Assembly (NCBI GenBank): GCA_963971575.1
Contig: OZ020624.1
Coordinates: 2,361,001 to 2,425,000 of the forward strand
Direction of reading: 5' to 3'
Length of the DNA: 64,000 bases
DNA from: Liopterus haemorrhoidalis
Lineage: Eukaryota; Arthropoda; Insecta; Coleoptera; Dytiscidae
Shown: positions 40,301 through 55,300 of the stretch, in pieces
Layout: every line of letters begins with the position of its first letter
How positions within the stretch are numbered: position 1 is the first letter of the stretch
Notes under the pieces: model-generated
The model's input: the letters and a program-made list of their open reading frames with translations, nothing else
The model's database searches: none
What the model was told of the DNA's origin: nothing
Position numbers and translations under genes: made by a program

Positions 40301-43300
40301 GTTATGTGAAGGGTTCCCAAAAGAGGTTTTAGGTTGTTGTTTTTTAATGAAAACACAAATACGAGAGTACAGGCGCACACTCAAGAATTGTCTCAAGCCT
40401 GTCAGCACCCCCCCCCCCATTGCACTCCTACGAGAGTTGCTACTTAAGTTTTGTGGAAAACATTAAAATTTGTTTATTTAAACATTTTTATTCTCCACCC
40501 CATCGAATAAAATTTTGAGATGCCATATAGTCTCTATTCGAATCCTGATTTTACTATATCCTCATACCAAATTACGTGAAAATATGTCCAGCTGTTTTTG
40601 CGTGAATCTCGAACAGACTACTCGAACATTATAAGATAAAAATTGTTTTTATCTTATAATCATCCGAAACGTGTAAAAACCAAATACACAAGAACAGAGG
40701 TAGATGATTATAGTGGATGCGGGACATGTGATGAGGATGAGGGAGGATGAGTTAGGAAGATATGGGAGGGAAGATTAAATACTCGTCGACGTGGGAAGAC
40801 CTCGCAAGAGATGGAGAGATCAGCTAACCGAAGGTCTAACAAGTATTGGTATATAGAACACATGAGAAGACCTGACAATGAACAGATCACGATGGAGGAC
40901 TCATGCGAGTGAGGTCAAAAGTCAACCAGACTGACAGTGCCTAAAGAAGAAGAAGGAGAAGGTGAAAATACATGAGCACCAGTTTTAGTTAATTTATATC
41001 GCTGTTAATACTATATGTAATCATACCAAAGACAGTAGTGGAGGCGGAAAGGTCAGTTTCGAAATTAAAAATCATTACGTGTCTCAACAAAAACCAAAAT
41101 TACTCTTCTATACTTCATTTACTTCTTTTCTATACAATTTCTTGATATATTCGCAAAAATCTTAAAATCGACACGAGTACACTCCCATTTTTAGTCAACC
41201 GATTTTTACCAAAAGTTGATCAACTCGTGCCATTGATGGCAGAAGCTTAAATATGAAGTTTCATAAAAATCCTTTCAGCCGAATTTGCTCTGCACGTGTA
41301 CACAGACAGACAGACGGGCGGACAGACAGACAGACGGACAGACAGACCGACAGACATCATGCTAAAAATAGTCAAAACGTTATGTAGGGACCTCAATTCG
41401 TGGAGATCCATCGAAATCTCGAAATGTCAAAATCGGTATGATCACAATACCTCCCTTATATATTTTTATAATAATTAATATTCTTAAGCCCTGGGCCCCC
41501 AAAAAGCTAGATCCGCCACTGAAAATATGCTTAGCGAATAGTATTTATGTTTAAAATGGTGTTAAACATATTAATGTCAGTTTTTGACGCTAAAATTTGA
41601 ACGTCTTGCTTAGAAAATAGACCTGATAGTTTTTTAGATATCAATAGTGGACAAATGCTATAGCAATAGTGGACACCTTTCGGAAAGGGATTTTTTTAGC
41701 ATGAGCCTGATTAGGTCAATTTGGCCTAAGACCGGCCCTGATGCTACCATATAATAACATTTATATGCTTCAGAGTACCCCTTTTCAGCATAAAGTTTAA
41801 TTTGCCAACATTTTGCAAAGTTTTGCAATATTCTTATTACAAAATAATTTCGTATGCAAAGAGTTTCGTATTGTCTCGGGCCCATACTAAATTTCTTATC
41901 AGTTGTTTGCTAAATTTTCTAGTACATTGACCTAATTCTATCAGTTTTAAAAATATTCCAGTTTTTTGCAGTTCTATCTGTTGTGACATTTTTTATTTCT
42001 GATTCATAGAACATTGAACCTTATGTTTATAAAATGAAAATAAATTTTACGTATTTTTATGATAATTCATTTGCCAAATATGTTTTATTTATTGGTCTGC
42101 TAATGTCCAGCTGTTAAAAATGCATAAATACTTAGCATAGTGCTGTTAATAGACATTGTAAATGTTTCATGTACAATACAAAACGAAACTAATGAACGAA
42201 TAAAAGTGCCAATACGAGGGTTACGTTTTATGTTTTTACAAACGACCACTAGATGGCAATATTGAAATGTGTCATTACTATACTCGTAAAATTTTACATT
42301 TGTTATTGTGAAATCAGTGGCAGCTTATAAATTGACCGAGTAGTTTGTTGACAGTGTGCGTTAAAAAAACAAGTTTGTGAAAAAATGGATATTACTCGTG
42401 AAGGTTTCCGTTGGATGATTTTTTACGATTTTAGTAAAGGCCTAACTCAACAACAATGCATAGATTCGCTTCGTTCAACTTTTGGTAATGAAGCACCATC
42501 AGAAAAGACTGTTTACAATTGGTTTGCAGAATTTCGTGGTGGTCGTGCGTCCGTCAGTGATGAAACTCGTGAAGGTCGACCAAAATCGGTTGTGATTCAA
42601 AAAAACATCGATGCTGTGTGCAAAATGATTGAAGAAGATCGGCATGTGACTTACCGTGAGATAGAGGAATCTTTTGGCATATCGCAGACAGCAATACATT
42701 CGATTTTGCAACATTTAGCTGTGAAAAATATCTGTTTCCGATGGATTCCGCATGATTTGACCAAAGCTTAAAAAAAGGCTCGTGTTGGTTGGTGTAAGGC
42801 AGCGTTTCCCGAAATGTGTGGAACCCCAGGGTTCCGCGATAAAATTCAGGGGTTCCACGGGACAAGGTGCGCTTTATATCTCTTGTTTCATAAAAATGGA
42901 TGTTTCAAAGAAAAAATAACAAATTAAGATATAGTTAAAAATTAATACAAGAAAAATACATGAAAAAATTAATACAAAAAGCCAGAAAAAACTTTCTGGT
43001 CTGATATATATAAAGAATATCCTCATTTATCAAAAAGGACTATTCGTTTTTTGTTTTCAAAATAAGCTGATACAAAATCGAAATATCGTAGCAAACTAAA
43101 TGCTGCACCAGATATGCGAATTCGATTATCCAATATTATACCAAATTTTGAAAGGATACTAGAATCAAACGCAAAAGCATGCTTCTCATTAAACCTAGCT
43201 ATATTATCAAGGAGTCTTACACTTTATATGAAAAATATAAATATAAAATAAAGACAAATCTAGCTCGCTTATTTCATGATGTTTTTTAAATTTTGATATT

Positions 43301-46300
43301 CTAGTTTTTATTAATACAATGAAAATGATTACTAACTTATAAACTCTTACTTTTCTATCGTATTTATAAAAGGAAAAGTAATGTATTTTTTTTAAATTTT
43401 TGTATTTAAAGTACAAAAAAATTTCCAATAAAAGGGTTCCGTAATTTTTTGAACAGCGCATAGTTGTCCGCGACAATGAAAGTTTGGGAACCACTGGTGT
43501 AAGGGAATGCTAAAAAAATCAACCTAGATACTGCAAAATCCGTATACAACATCGTTACAGGAGACGAAACTTGGATTTATTCAGATGAACCGGAAACTAA
43601 ACAACAATCCACTGTTTGGGTCTTCCAAGAACCCTTAGAAAAGTTCCACGGAACTCCAGGGTTCCGCGGAATCCAGTTTGAATACCACTGCTTTAGAGGA
43701 TCGGAGAACAGTTAATGCTAAATGGTCATCGACAAAATCAGGAAAAAACCACTAAAAAAATCGCATCATTCTTCATTATGACAATGCAAGCTCCCACGCA
43801 GCACGTCAAATAATTTATTATTTGAAGGAGAAAAACATCGAATTAATGTATCATTGCCCGTATTCAAATGATTTATTTCCTAACGACTTTTTTGTTCCCC
43901 AATGTCAATAAATGCGTGGACAGCGATTTTTATCACCTCAAGAAGCTGTTGAAGCCTTCGAAAACCGTGTTTTTGAGATAGCAATTTCAGAGTGGAAAAA
44001 ATGTTTCGAGAATTGGTTTGAACGCATGCAAAAGTGTATAAATCTTAAAGGCGAATATTTTGAAAAGCAATCAAACAGTTTGTTCAAAAAAAGAATTTTT
44101 TAGTTTTTGTAAAAACTTAAAATGTAGTCCTCGTACTTTCCACAGGGTCTGTAGGCGCCTTTAAGCTTTTGACATACTTGGAGTATGTCGCTTTACCAGC
44201 TATGATCGTAGATTATATAAAACTTTTATTAGAAAATTATATTAAAAAGTTAACTTTGCATTATAATGGGCGTTGCATTTGCTATGAAACATTGATTTGG
44301 ATCATGTATATGAACGCTTTTTACACGTGTTTAGTTTTTCATTAATAATCTTTTGGTTCATATTTATTTTTGGAACAATTATGATGCGAGTTGGCAAATA
44401 AACATGTTCCACAAATAGTTTTATCTTTAAAAATAATAAATTAACATTTATCTGCTTGTGTGCACACTGATATTTAAACAATATATTACTATATTTAAAA
44501 ATGTCTGAGCATAATATGTTTGGAGACAGAGCCGTAGTAAGGGGGGCGGAGGGGGCGTCGGCCCCTAGCGCACCAAGGAAAAGGGCGCCACATTGCGAAA
44601 GTGAGGACTTTTTTTTTTGCTCTTCACTTGGATTTTGGGAGGTGAGGACCTTTCTTTTTGCTCATCGTCTAGATTTTGGGCGGTGAGAATCTTGTTTTTG
44701 CTTACATTTATTTGCCAAGGGCGCCAAAACGCAGTTTTGCCCCTAGTGCAAGTTTTCCTTACTGCGGCTCTGTCTGAAGACGTTTTGTCTCGTGATTGTA
44801 TAATCACTGTCACTGCGGATTAACTTAATAACTTTGGACAAGTTATTTAAAATAATATTATTTTTTAATATCTCGTTTATTTAATGTTCAATTGTTTTCC
44901 CAATTTCAAGTTCAATTCAATGCAAATTACCGTATCTATAATAGGAAAAATTCTGTGGAGAAGAGAGACCTCCCATAAAAAAAATAAATAAATAAAAAAA
45001 AGATTTAAGTAAATCTTCAAAAATACATTAAATTATGTTTTATACAAATTTTTGTTCAAGGCTTGGTTTACTAGTTATGAATTTTTTTAAATTTTAAAGT
45101 TTAATAACTTCCGTTTCTGGTTTCGGATTTTCATAAAAAAAAACAATAGGCTTCTTCCCAATTAATACGAAAATTTTTTAGCACCAGAACGAACTCTCTA
45201 AGTTGAACCGTTTTTGAGTTATCGTGTATACACACACACACATACGGACGGCACTTCGAAAAAAGGTTTTTTGGATTCCCTGGACCATGAAACTTGGTCA
45301 TCAGTCAAAATCTCGACATCGAAAATTTTCGCGATTACAATACTTGCCCCTTATATATTAAGCTCGGGCAAGTAAAAATATGCTGGATTAAAGGCCATTC
45401 AGATTTTTAGTTCAAGATAGAAGTCGATCTTCTCGGCTAAAATTGGAATTAAATTTTCGAGCGATTATTTTTTACAACTTTCGACGTGGATTAACCCAAT
45501 AACAGTGCATCGATGAACTTAATTCGACTTTTGGCGATGAAGCACCATCAAGGATGTTTATCGATGGTTTGCCGACTTCGAATCGTGGCCGTAGTTCGCT
45601 TAAGGACGAATTTCGTGAAGGTCGTCCAAAATCGGTTGTTGTTCCGGAAAACATTGATGCTGTGCGTGAACTGATACTGCAAGATCGTCATGTGACTTAT
45701 CATGAGATTGAGGTATCATTGGGCATTAGTGGGACCAGCATACATTCACTATTGCATGAATATTTGGCCTTCAAAAAGATTTTTTCGCACTGGATCCCAA
45801 ATAATTTGACAATTGGAGTGGAAAATGCTTCAATCGGAGTGGAAAAAGTGCTTCGAAAATTGGTTCAAACGCATCTAAAAGTGTATTGATCTTCATGGAG
45901 AATATTTTCAAAAATAATAAAGCCACTTTTGTTGATAAATAATTGTTTTTGATCTCAAATCCAGAAATATAAAAGGTAACCCTGGTATCTGTTTTCAAAA
46001 CAGCCCAGCTTGTTTTCACGATAAACGTACAAATAGTGCAATATTCACCAGAGCATCAAAACAGAATTCAGGCAGATAATTCATCATACTTTGTACTCAG
46101 CCCACTTGTCAAAACAAGTTTTCGCCACAAATACCAGGATCACAATCTTGGATCAATATATTTGTGTAGTAAATATCCCAAAGCATCCCGGAACATAAAT
46201 ATATTCCAGAGATAATTTCCAGAGCTCGGTAGCAGGTGGTAGAATACCCTGACCTATATTACTACGATCGATTCTTGTAACCTTTACCCTTTTCCTAGTT

Positions 46301-49300
46301 TTCCTCTCGCTCCTTTAGACGCTTTTCCCAATCCATTACTGATGACACGAGATAATGTTATATAGGGTTACTGTAAACGTTTTGATAGAACTGGGTTAAT
46401 TTAGTTAGAGGCAATTTTGACATGAAAAAACAACTGGAAAATTTAACTTCATCCATAAAATAACATTATAAATTGAGGAGTGTTTTTATAAATAGAAAAG
46501 CCAGGGTTTTCAACTTAACTTGGACTTTTTGCTGGAGTTTTTTAAAGTTATTTTCGTTGGCAATATCTCATAATGGTGGTGCAAATACCGATATTGGTGT
46601 AAGATTTTAGAAAGCAGCAGTTGTTTTTATAAGCTTGAAAAATATCTAGAATTCTCACAGATTTTAAAGAAAAAGTAAAGAGAAAAAAGTATTTTCACAA
46701 ATTTCAGGGTTTTGTAGGTATTTAGTCAATGAATGATGATTATTAGAAGGCCAAACGATGAATGTCTGTCACTACATAACACAATTACAAGTGTTGGTTT
46801 TAAATCCTTTAATTCAATAGGTACGACAAGAAGGTTGCAGTTAGATTTTTTCTACCGTGTATCATATATCCCTAATAATACCATAATATATATTTTAAAG
46901 CATTTTTTTTTTTGTATAATTGCAAAAATGTCATTCAAATCCAGATCTGGCAACACTGTGGGCGATCTTTTGTCACGCAAGAGCATAACGCGTACAGAGA
47001 CATTGTTTATATTGCGACTATATGAAAAACTAACAGATTCTCTAGAAATGGAATCCCAGCTACCGGCCAGTTATTTATTTATTTTCCTAGTCGATATTTG
47101 CAAAATAAATTTACGTACCTCTTCTCGATCCATAACAAAATGTATCCATGTATATACAAATATATTTTTTTAATTTTAGTTAAAATATTAAACGAAATAT
47201 AATACTTGGCAAAATTTAGTCAAAATGAAATGTATTTCAAAAATCAATTACCGTTCCTTAATCTGCACTTAAAGATCTTCCATTTAATATCCCCACAGTA
47301 ATATTTAAATTAAAAAAAAATTACAATAACAAAAACTGTAATATTTTCCAAAAATGAAATCGGATAAAAAATTCCTCTCGTACGTTTCCGGTTCATAGCA
47401 ATATACATTGTTTGGAATTTTTTCAGATTTTTTTAGTGCGGGGCACTGATTTTTTAGAACTTTTTTTGAAAAAATCGTATTAAAAAAAAAATAAAATAAA
47501 AAACTACTTCCCGTTCCTTTATCTACGTCTTAAGAGCTTTCTTTCGATACCACACAATAAATTTTAAAAAAATAATATTTTTTTCGACAACAAAAAAAAC
47601 AATATTTTGCGAAAAACCAATTTGATTAAAATTTCCTGTTGAACTATTCCGGTTTCCATCATTGTACATTATTGAGATTTTTTTCAGATTTTTAGATCAA
47701 TCCCTCTGGGAGATAGGGTGGGGGACAAAAGTTTTTTGGCCATTATATATACAAAAACTCTTTAAAAAAAAGATTTTTCAAAAATAAAAATTTGTTTGTG
47801 CATCCACGCATTAAGAGGTTTCATTTGACACCCCACTCAAAATTTAAAAAAATATTTATTTTTCCATTAAATACATATTTGTTTATATTTATCCCGCACT
47901 GTATTTTTTTGAATTCTCTATAGTTTTCCTATATGTGGGTCAAAGAGTTGTACAAGTATGCCAAATTTCAACTTTCTATGTTCAGCTGTTTGGCTACAAT
48001 TTCTACCGTACAGACAGACAGACACATGAGTGACGTTATAAGGGTTTTTTGGTAGTCATACCTACAAAATCCTAAAAATATATATTTTTACACGACCTGC
48101 ATATAATTCTCCACTTTTACTCCCTCAAAAGGGGGAGTAAAGTGGTACTTTTACTCCCTCAAACGGGGGTGTAAAGTGGTACTTTTACTCCCTTAAAAGA
48201 GGACATAGAGAATGGTAGTAAAAACTTGCGATCTGAGTGTCATCTCTTATCAAAGTCACTGACTAATGAAACAGCCCTCGTATAATATACTATTTTTGTT
48301 TGCATTTAAATTTGTTTGAAGATGACGAGTTTCTTATTATTACAACGCCTTCTTGTCATTTTAAAATAACATGAAAAATGTATTTTTACCTTTGCAGTTA
48401 TGTCACTAATGACTTTTTAAATTTAGCTAAACAAATAGTTCTACTAATACAGTTATATAGTGAAATATTTATTACAGGTGCAGGACTGGTATAATACGAG
48501 AGATTAAAAATATGGTCGTATTATTTGGAAGGGTCTTAGTCATAATAACAATGATCTTGACGCCTCTTGATAATTAACTAATGATTTCTTAGTGGACAGA
48601 TTTAGTAAATGTTACCTGTGTCCAACTTTCTCAATAGAAATAAACCACTTTCTAACAGGTATATAACTAACTTAAACGCCCTTCGTACATTTCACTCCTT
48701 ATGACTGCTGTTACAAATCGTATAGAAAATATAGCAACTGCTTTCTGTTTGGATATATTAAAAATTAACTATTATTTATTATTACTAATAGGTATGCGAC
48801 TTTGCTTGATGAAGTTTACTAGTATATATATTACTACAAGGGTTACCTTTCATGTTTTTACAAACGACTACTAGATGTCAATATTGAAATGTGTCATCAC
48901 TATATTCGTAAAATTTGACATTTGTTATTGTGAAATCAGTGGCAACTTATAAATTGACCCAGTAGTTTATTGACAGTGAGCGTTAAAAAAAATAAGTTAA
49001 AAATAACCATTTATTTACGAAATAATAATCAACTTAAGTTTTACAAAGTTGAACGTAGCAAGCTTTGAAAACAATAAAAAAAGAATCAAAATATCTCTAA
49101 AATAAACTGTTATAACTAGTTAGAAAATGTGTGGACAATAATGGTGGTTTGATCGAACATTTGTTTTTTTTTTTTGTAAAATAATTGTAAAAAGTAATAG
49201 TTTTTTTTTTTTCTAAATAGTCAAATAGTTTATTTTAGAGATATTTTGTTTCTTTTTTTATTGTTTTCAAAGCTTGCTACGTTCAACTTTGTAAAACTTA

Positions 49301-52300
49301 TGTTGATTATTATTTTGTAAATAAATGGTAGCCATTTTGAAATGGTTAACATAAAAATATGACTTTTTAGTGTCATTGTAAAGCTAATTTAATGTACTTT
49401 TAGGAAAAAAATATAAAATTATCGATTCCCTATGCTAGATCAAAAGTTGACATCATTTCCGGTGAAACCGGAAGTGCCTCAGAATTCTTATAGTAACCTT
49501 TAGATGGACCTTTTTGTCTAGTTTAACTTTTGTTCTGAAGATTTTTTGTATCTTTACAAATAAAGGAGATTTTCGAGGTGCCCCGTTTCAAACAAACACC
49601 CTGTATATGTTTGATATACTTATAGAAACAAACTATACCCAGGGTACTCGACGATGTGCATTACTCCGTGAATGAGTACCTGCAGATATCGATATCTGTA
49701 TTACGTTTCTTAGTTTATTTTAGCTATAGCTAACTATATTTCCGCTAAGCAAAAATTCGGTGAATCATTTGTTATATTTTTGATAACAAAATTAGTCGAA
49801 TTTCTAGTATTTTAGATAAGAGATTTTATCTGTCTGATAGGAAATGATACGAAATTTTTTATTTTATTACGTCTTACGTGTTATCAGCCAAATTTGGTAA
49901 AAAATTCCATTAATGAAATTTATCTCCTATGTCTAATTTTGAAATACTATTAAAAAATATTACTAATTAAATTTTTTATCGTTTTAATTTATTAATTTAG
50001 TGTAAAGATTGGCGATTTGAATTTCAAAAATCAATAATGTTTAACTGTTTAATACCTATACTGAACTGTCGACAGTTTAACTTTGTGGAACTTATAGAAA
50101 AGAGCTTGTTAAATGAAAACATTGTTTTATTTTTCACAGAATCTTTTATTGTACTGACTATAGCAGTGATGGCGAACCTATGACACGTGTGTTACGCGTG
50201 ACACGCCAAGACATTTTGATGACACGCATCAGTGGTGACATAAATTTTCCCTCTAGGTATTTTTGTGAGACCCTATTCTCGGCGTTAAATAATATTAAAA
50301 CCAATAAAACAAACCGACTCACAGATGAAGCTAGTAGCACTTGCTTGGGCTCGGAGTGCACGAAATACCAAACTTCAATTGAAGATTTAGCAAATGCAAT
50401 TCAGCAACAAAAAAGTCACTAATTTAAAGAATTATTTATTTTTGCTTTTTTAATAAATAAATACATCAAAAATATAACTACAAGCTATTCCAAACGATTA
50501 AGTGCATTATTTCATTATTGCTTGGGTTATTTCATGTTTCAGTTTTTCTTTTTTTTTTAAATTTTTGTATTTAGCTTCTATGGCTATTATCCAGAAGATG
50601 CATTTTATTCTTGAAAAATCCATCCCATAACCGGGATTCGAACCCGAGCTCTCATGGTCTAGAAGTTAGTGCATCGCTACACTAACCACTACGCCATGGT
50701 GACCGGCATGTTTCAGGTTTGAAATGTGAAAATTTCAAATTCCAACATTGATTCTTTGGAAACGAATGACATATGTCAAAAATTTTAATACATTTTTCAT
50801 ATTTTGAAGACAAAAAAATAAATAAATGGGAAATTTTTATTAAGAATGACAAAATTAAAATGCAATGAAAAGGATATTTTATAATGACAATCAATTTAAC
50901 TTACAATTTGCAATGTGAGTATGATTTACAAAGCTTAAAGAAAATGACCAAAAGTCCGAATTAATAGATAAAAATTACTAGATTTCAAAATCTAGTTCCG
51001 ACTAAACGTTTGGAATAGCCCTTATTTTTTTACTAGGGCTACATATACTATTACAAAATCATGGATATTTTTATAAGTGACACAGCACCCGAGTTAAGCT
51101 AGTTTTTTCCCCGAATTTTGACACACTGAGCTCAAAAGGTTCGCCAACACTGGACTATAGTTTCAGCTCCCGCCATTATCAAAATTACAATTTTAGGCTG
51201 GGTCCAGATTAGCGAGCCGATCTTGTAATGTACAGCGTAAACAGCGTTACATAATTTTTAATTTTTATTTTGTTTGCAGCGTGTCTACTACCTCTCCTTG
51301 GAGTACTACATGGGACGTTCCCTCCAAAACACGATGATCAACTTAGGTATCAATACCTCCTGTGATGAAGCGATGTACCAGATCGGTCTGGACATCGAGG
51401 AACTCGAAGAAATGGAAGAGGACGCCGGTCTTGGCAACGGTGGTCTTGGACGTCTCGCTGCTTGTTTCCTAGACTCCATGGCCACCCTAGGCATGGCAGC
51501 TTATGGCTACGGTCTCAGATATGAATACGGTATCTTCGCACAGAAGATCAAGAATGGTGAGTTAATTTTACTATGCAATAGCTTTATTCACTGATGAAGT
51601 TAGGACAAATTAGAGCACTGCATTAGAATTCATGGATGAAATACACACCGGCAAATTTAAAGGAACAGACATAAAAATCTATTGAAGACGAATACGAAGC
51701 AAATGCAGAAAAAATACTGGGATTTTTGTCAAATAACGAAGAAAAGTGATTATCAAAAAAACTGTTGATTTTGATGTGATTATAAAACAAATACTGTCCT
51801 AGACATCTAGTATTCTGTTGGTTTTTTACACTTATTAAATAACTACAAAACCCTGAAATGTGTGAAAATTCACACCACATCCATTTTTTTTTAAATTTTA
51901 TTTCTTTTTCATAGGTGAACAGTCTGAGGAACCTGATGATTGGCTCCGTTTCGGTAATCCATGGGAAAAAGCTCGTCCAGAGTTCATGTTACCTGTGAAT
52001 TTCTACGGTCGCGTCGAGAGCACTCCCCAGGGCAAGAAGTGGGTGGACACCCAGGTGGTGTTCGCCATGCCTTATGATAACCCCATCCCTGGCTACCAGA
52101 ACAACATGGTCAACACCCTCAGGCTGTGGTCCGCAAAGAGTCCTGTCGACTTCAACCTCAAGTTCTGTAAGTATCTAAATCACTCTCACAATAGGGGATA
52201 CGCATAAAATTTGTATTTCCTCAAAACTACATTATTTTGATATGTTAATGTTAGTTATGTCACCTAACAAAACAAAAATTACATTTTAATTAATATTATA

Positions 52301-55300
52301 GCCAAATTTTTGAATTAAAATATTGTAAATTTGAAATAAGCCGACCACGGAGCGAAGGTTGCCGAGTAAAAACGACTGAGTATGACGTCAAACGATAGGG
52401 GTTTCACGTCACAGATACAGCAACAACATAATCTTTACACGTGTGTATATTGTATTGTTCGAGAGTTTTGTATTTGTTTTTAAACAATTTTTCACGCATT
52501 TATTATTAAAATGGCAGATAAAGATTTGGTTAGGGCTCAGAGTGATAATTTACCCAACATTGATGCATTTATGCTCATGGAATATATGAAAAATAATGAA
52601 TGCTACAGTGCTGAAGAAATACGTGGTGTCAAAGTAATTTTTATTTTATATTCTATAACTTTATGTAAACAAACGTTGCAACTCTGTAAAATGTAAATAT
52701 TTATGTAATTTAGATGTCAGAATTTTACTACATTGTTTACATGAAGTTACAAAACGTTAGAGGCATAATTGAAATACTGCAATATAAGTTATCTATTTTA
52801 ATATAAAATTTAATTCGGTAAACATGTATAAATTGTTTTTATAGAATTAAACTTTATTTTAATTAAAATCATTCTAACTTTACATAACCTATAAAAGTTA
52901 TACAAACAAATAAGTTCACAACAGACATGTACGCCGGTAAGCTAGTAGTGTCATACGTCAGTTAGAAGGGGTATGACATCACACGTCGTTTTCGCGCGCT
53001 ACATACATTTATGATTTTTTTAAGCCTTCAAATTACAAAAAAAAAAAATTAAAAACTGTTTTTTATGTTTATATGCAACAAGAGGAATATAATAAAAAAA
53101 ATTTAAAAAATCATGCCTATCCCCTATTGGTTTTCTCGTAAATAAGTCCATATTTAGATACACTGGGTGATATCGGGAATTTTTTAAGGTCTTGGTTCCC
53201 AAACCCTATGGATTGTGAACTAAATTGGGTTACAAAAGAATTTTAGTGGGTCCAGGGGCGGCCCGACACGGTAAACGAGTTATGCACTGCATGGGGAGCC
53301 CTGTCGGAGCGTTTCGGAAACTGCTCAACAATCTGTTTCCGTCTTCAGCGATCACGAGAAGTGATGTACTTTTCTTGCCTAGTACTGTCAGCAATGGCAA
53401 ACGTCCAAAATAACGGTGTCCGCAACTGCTATTATACAAGGTGTCTCAAAAGAAATTTTATATTTAGTGGATCGATTAAAAAAAAAGTAAGCCGTATATA
53501 GAAAAAAATGTTTATTAATTATTAAAATACACTTTTTGGGGATTTATTTCTTAAAAATAATATCGTAGACCCTCGCGTTCTCGGCACTCATTTAATCGAA
53601 CAGTAAAATTACTTATGACGTCTCGGCAGGTGGACTCAGGGATGGCTGCCATTTCGTGACGGATATTTTCTTTTCAATGCGCCAGTGAAGTCGGTTTATT
53701 GGCGTAAACTTTAGATTTAAGATAACCCCATAGGAAAAAGTCCATAGGGGTTAAATCTGGACTGCGTGAAGGCCAATTTATGTCACCTCTCCGGGAGATC
53801 AATTTGCCTGAGAAAATTTCACGAACACGTGGCAGAGACATATTGGACGTGTGTGAAGTTGCTCCGTCCTGTTCGAACCATGTTCTTTGGTTATAGCCAT
53901 AGGAAAGTTTTGCAGGTCAGGTACCAAGAAGTTGTCTAACATCTCCACATAACGCTCTGAATTCACTGTAACTGCACGCCCCTTTGCGTCTTCAAAAAAG
54001 TAAGGGCCGATAATTCCTCGCGCCGACATCGCAGCCCATACGGTCACTTTAGGCGAATGTAGGGGTTTCTGATGTTTGCGTTTCGGATTCGTTGCACTCC
54101 AGTAGCGGCAGTTCTGCTTATTTACGTGGCCATTAAGATGAAAATGAGCTTCATCCGAAAACAAAATGTTGGTAAACGTTGAAAATCGCTCAATCACCTG
54201 ATTTACGAAATTAAGCCTCTGACTGGCATCTTGGGGCTTTAATTCTTGCACCAATTGAATTTTGCAGGGGTGCAGCTTTAGGTCTTTGTGCACAATGCGA
54301 TGTAATGATGATCTACGCACATTTAAAGCACTTGCGCGCTTCCGAATTGAAAGGTTCGGGTCGTCACGAACAGACTGATTAGCATTCTCCACGTTTTCTA
54401 CCGTTCTTGATGACCTAGGTCGCCCGGGTTTTGATTTATCCAGCGTTGTACCAGTCTCTTCAAACTTTTTAACCCAATGTCGAATGAGAGGAATGCTTGG
54501 CGCATCATTTAAGTGGCGAAAACCTCGAATACTGCAGAATTTTCTACGCGCTACAGTCGCCGCATTACCGTTTTTGTAAAACTCTCGCACGCATAACGCG
54601 CGGTCTGCTCCCGAGAAACGCTCCATAGCGCTGAATTCCCAAGAGCCAGGCTACCGATTGACATAATCCCCGCGCCCCTCGGATACGTTGCGTTCACGCA
54701 GTAAGCTAAATAAATATAAAATTTCTTTTGAGACACCTTGTATTAGGATGACCATTTTCTTAAGAAAGCAATGCGGGACGGAGCAAAAAAAGGTCCTCAT
54801 CTCCCAAATCCAAGTGAATAGCAAAAAAAAGGTTCTCACCTCCCAAATCCAAGTTAAGAGCAAAAAAAAGGTCCTCATCTCCAGAATTCAAGTGAAGAGC
54901 AAAAAAACGGTCCTCATTTCCCAAATCCAAGTGAAGACCGAAAAAAAAGGTCCTCACCTCCCAAATCCCAGTTAAGAGCAAAAAAAAGGTCCTCATCTCC
55001 AGAATTCAAGTGAAGAGCAAAAAAACGGTCCTCATTTCCCAAATCCAAGTGAAGACCGAAAAAAAAGGTCCTCACCTCCCAAATCCAAGTGAAGAGCAAA
55101 AAAAAGGTCCTCACCTCCAGAATTCAAGTGAAGAGCAAAAAAAGGTCCTCATTTACCAAATCCAAGTGAAGAGCAAAAAAAAAAGGTTCTCATTTCCTCA
55201 AATACAAGTTACAAAATGCGAGACAATGCGGGACAAAATGTTAAAATGCGGGACTTTTGCGGGACGCATCTTAATGCGGGAGAAAATGTTAGAATGCGGG

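Larger units (their letters stand above)
42215..44133 (+). mobile_element. Mariner (DD34D) element with a nested hAT
   Basis: TA at 42213-42214 and 44134-44135; ends cgagggttacgttttatg and ...aaaatgtagtcctcg. Without the nested hAT (42800-43496 plus one octamer) it is about 1.2 kb, a normal mariner length. A second small scrap (about 43630-43695, gttccacggaactcc) also interrupts it. Confidence 0.9.
50164..51152 (+). mobile_element. hAT element retaining the transposase C-terminus
   Basis: Exact octamers GACTATAG at 50156-50163 and 51153-51160; ends cagtgatggcgaacc and ...ggttcgccaacactg. It hosts the M1-type MITE 50484-51019, which in turn hosts a SINE. The right end is 128 bp from GlyP exon 2. 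Confidence 0.92.

Noticed and set aside
42499..42865. Minus-strand frames opposite the mariner N-terminus
   Set aside because: Antisense shadows of the transposase gene.
46733..47173. 146-codon frame on the plus strand
   Set aside because: Begins inside an R2 end, is Ile/Phe-rich from AT bias, and resembles no family I know.
50596..50706. Functional tRNA gene
   Set aside because: Good A and B boxes, but the acceptor stem does not pair and an exact 10-bp duplication plus poly(A) show it is a SINE.
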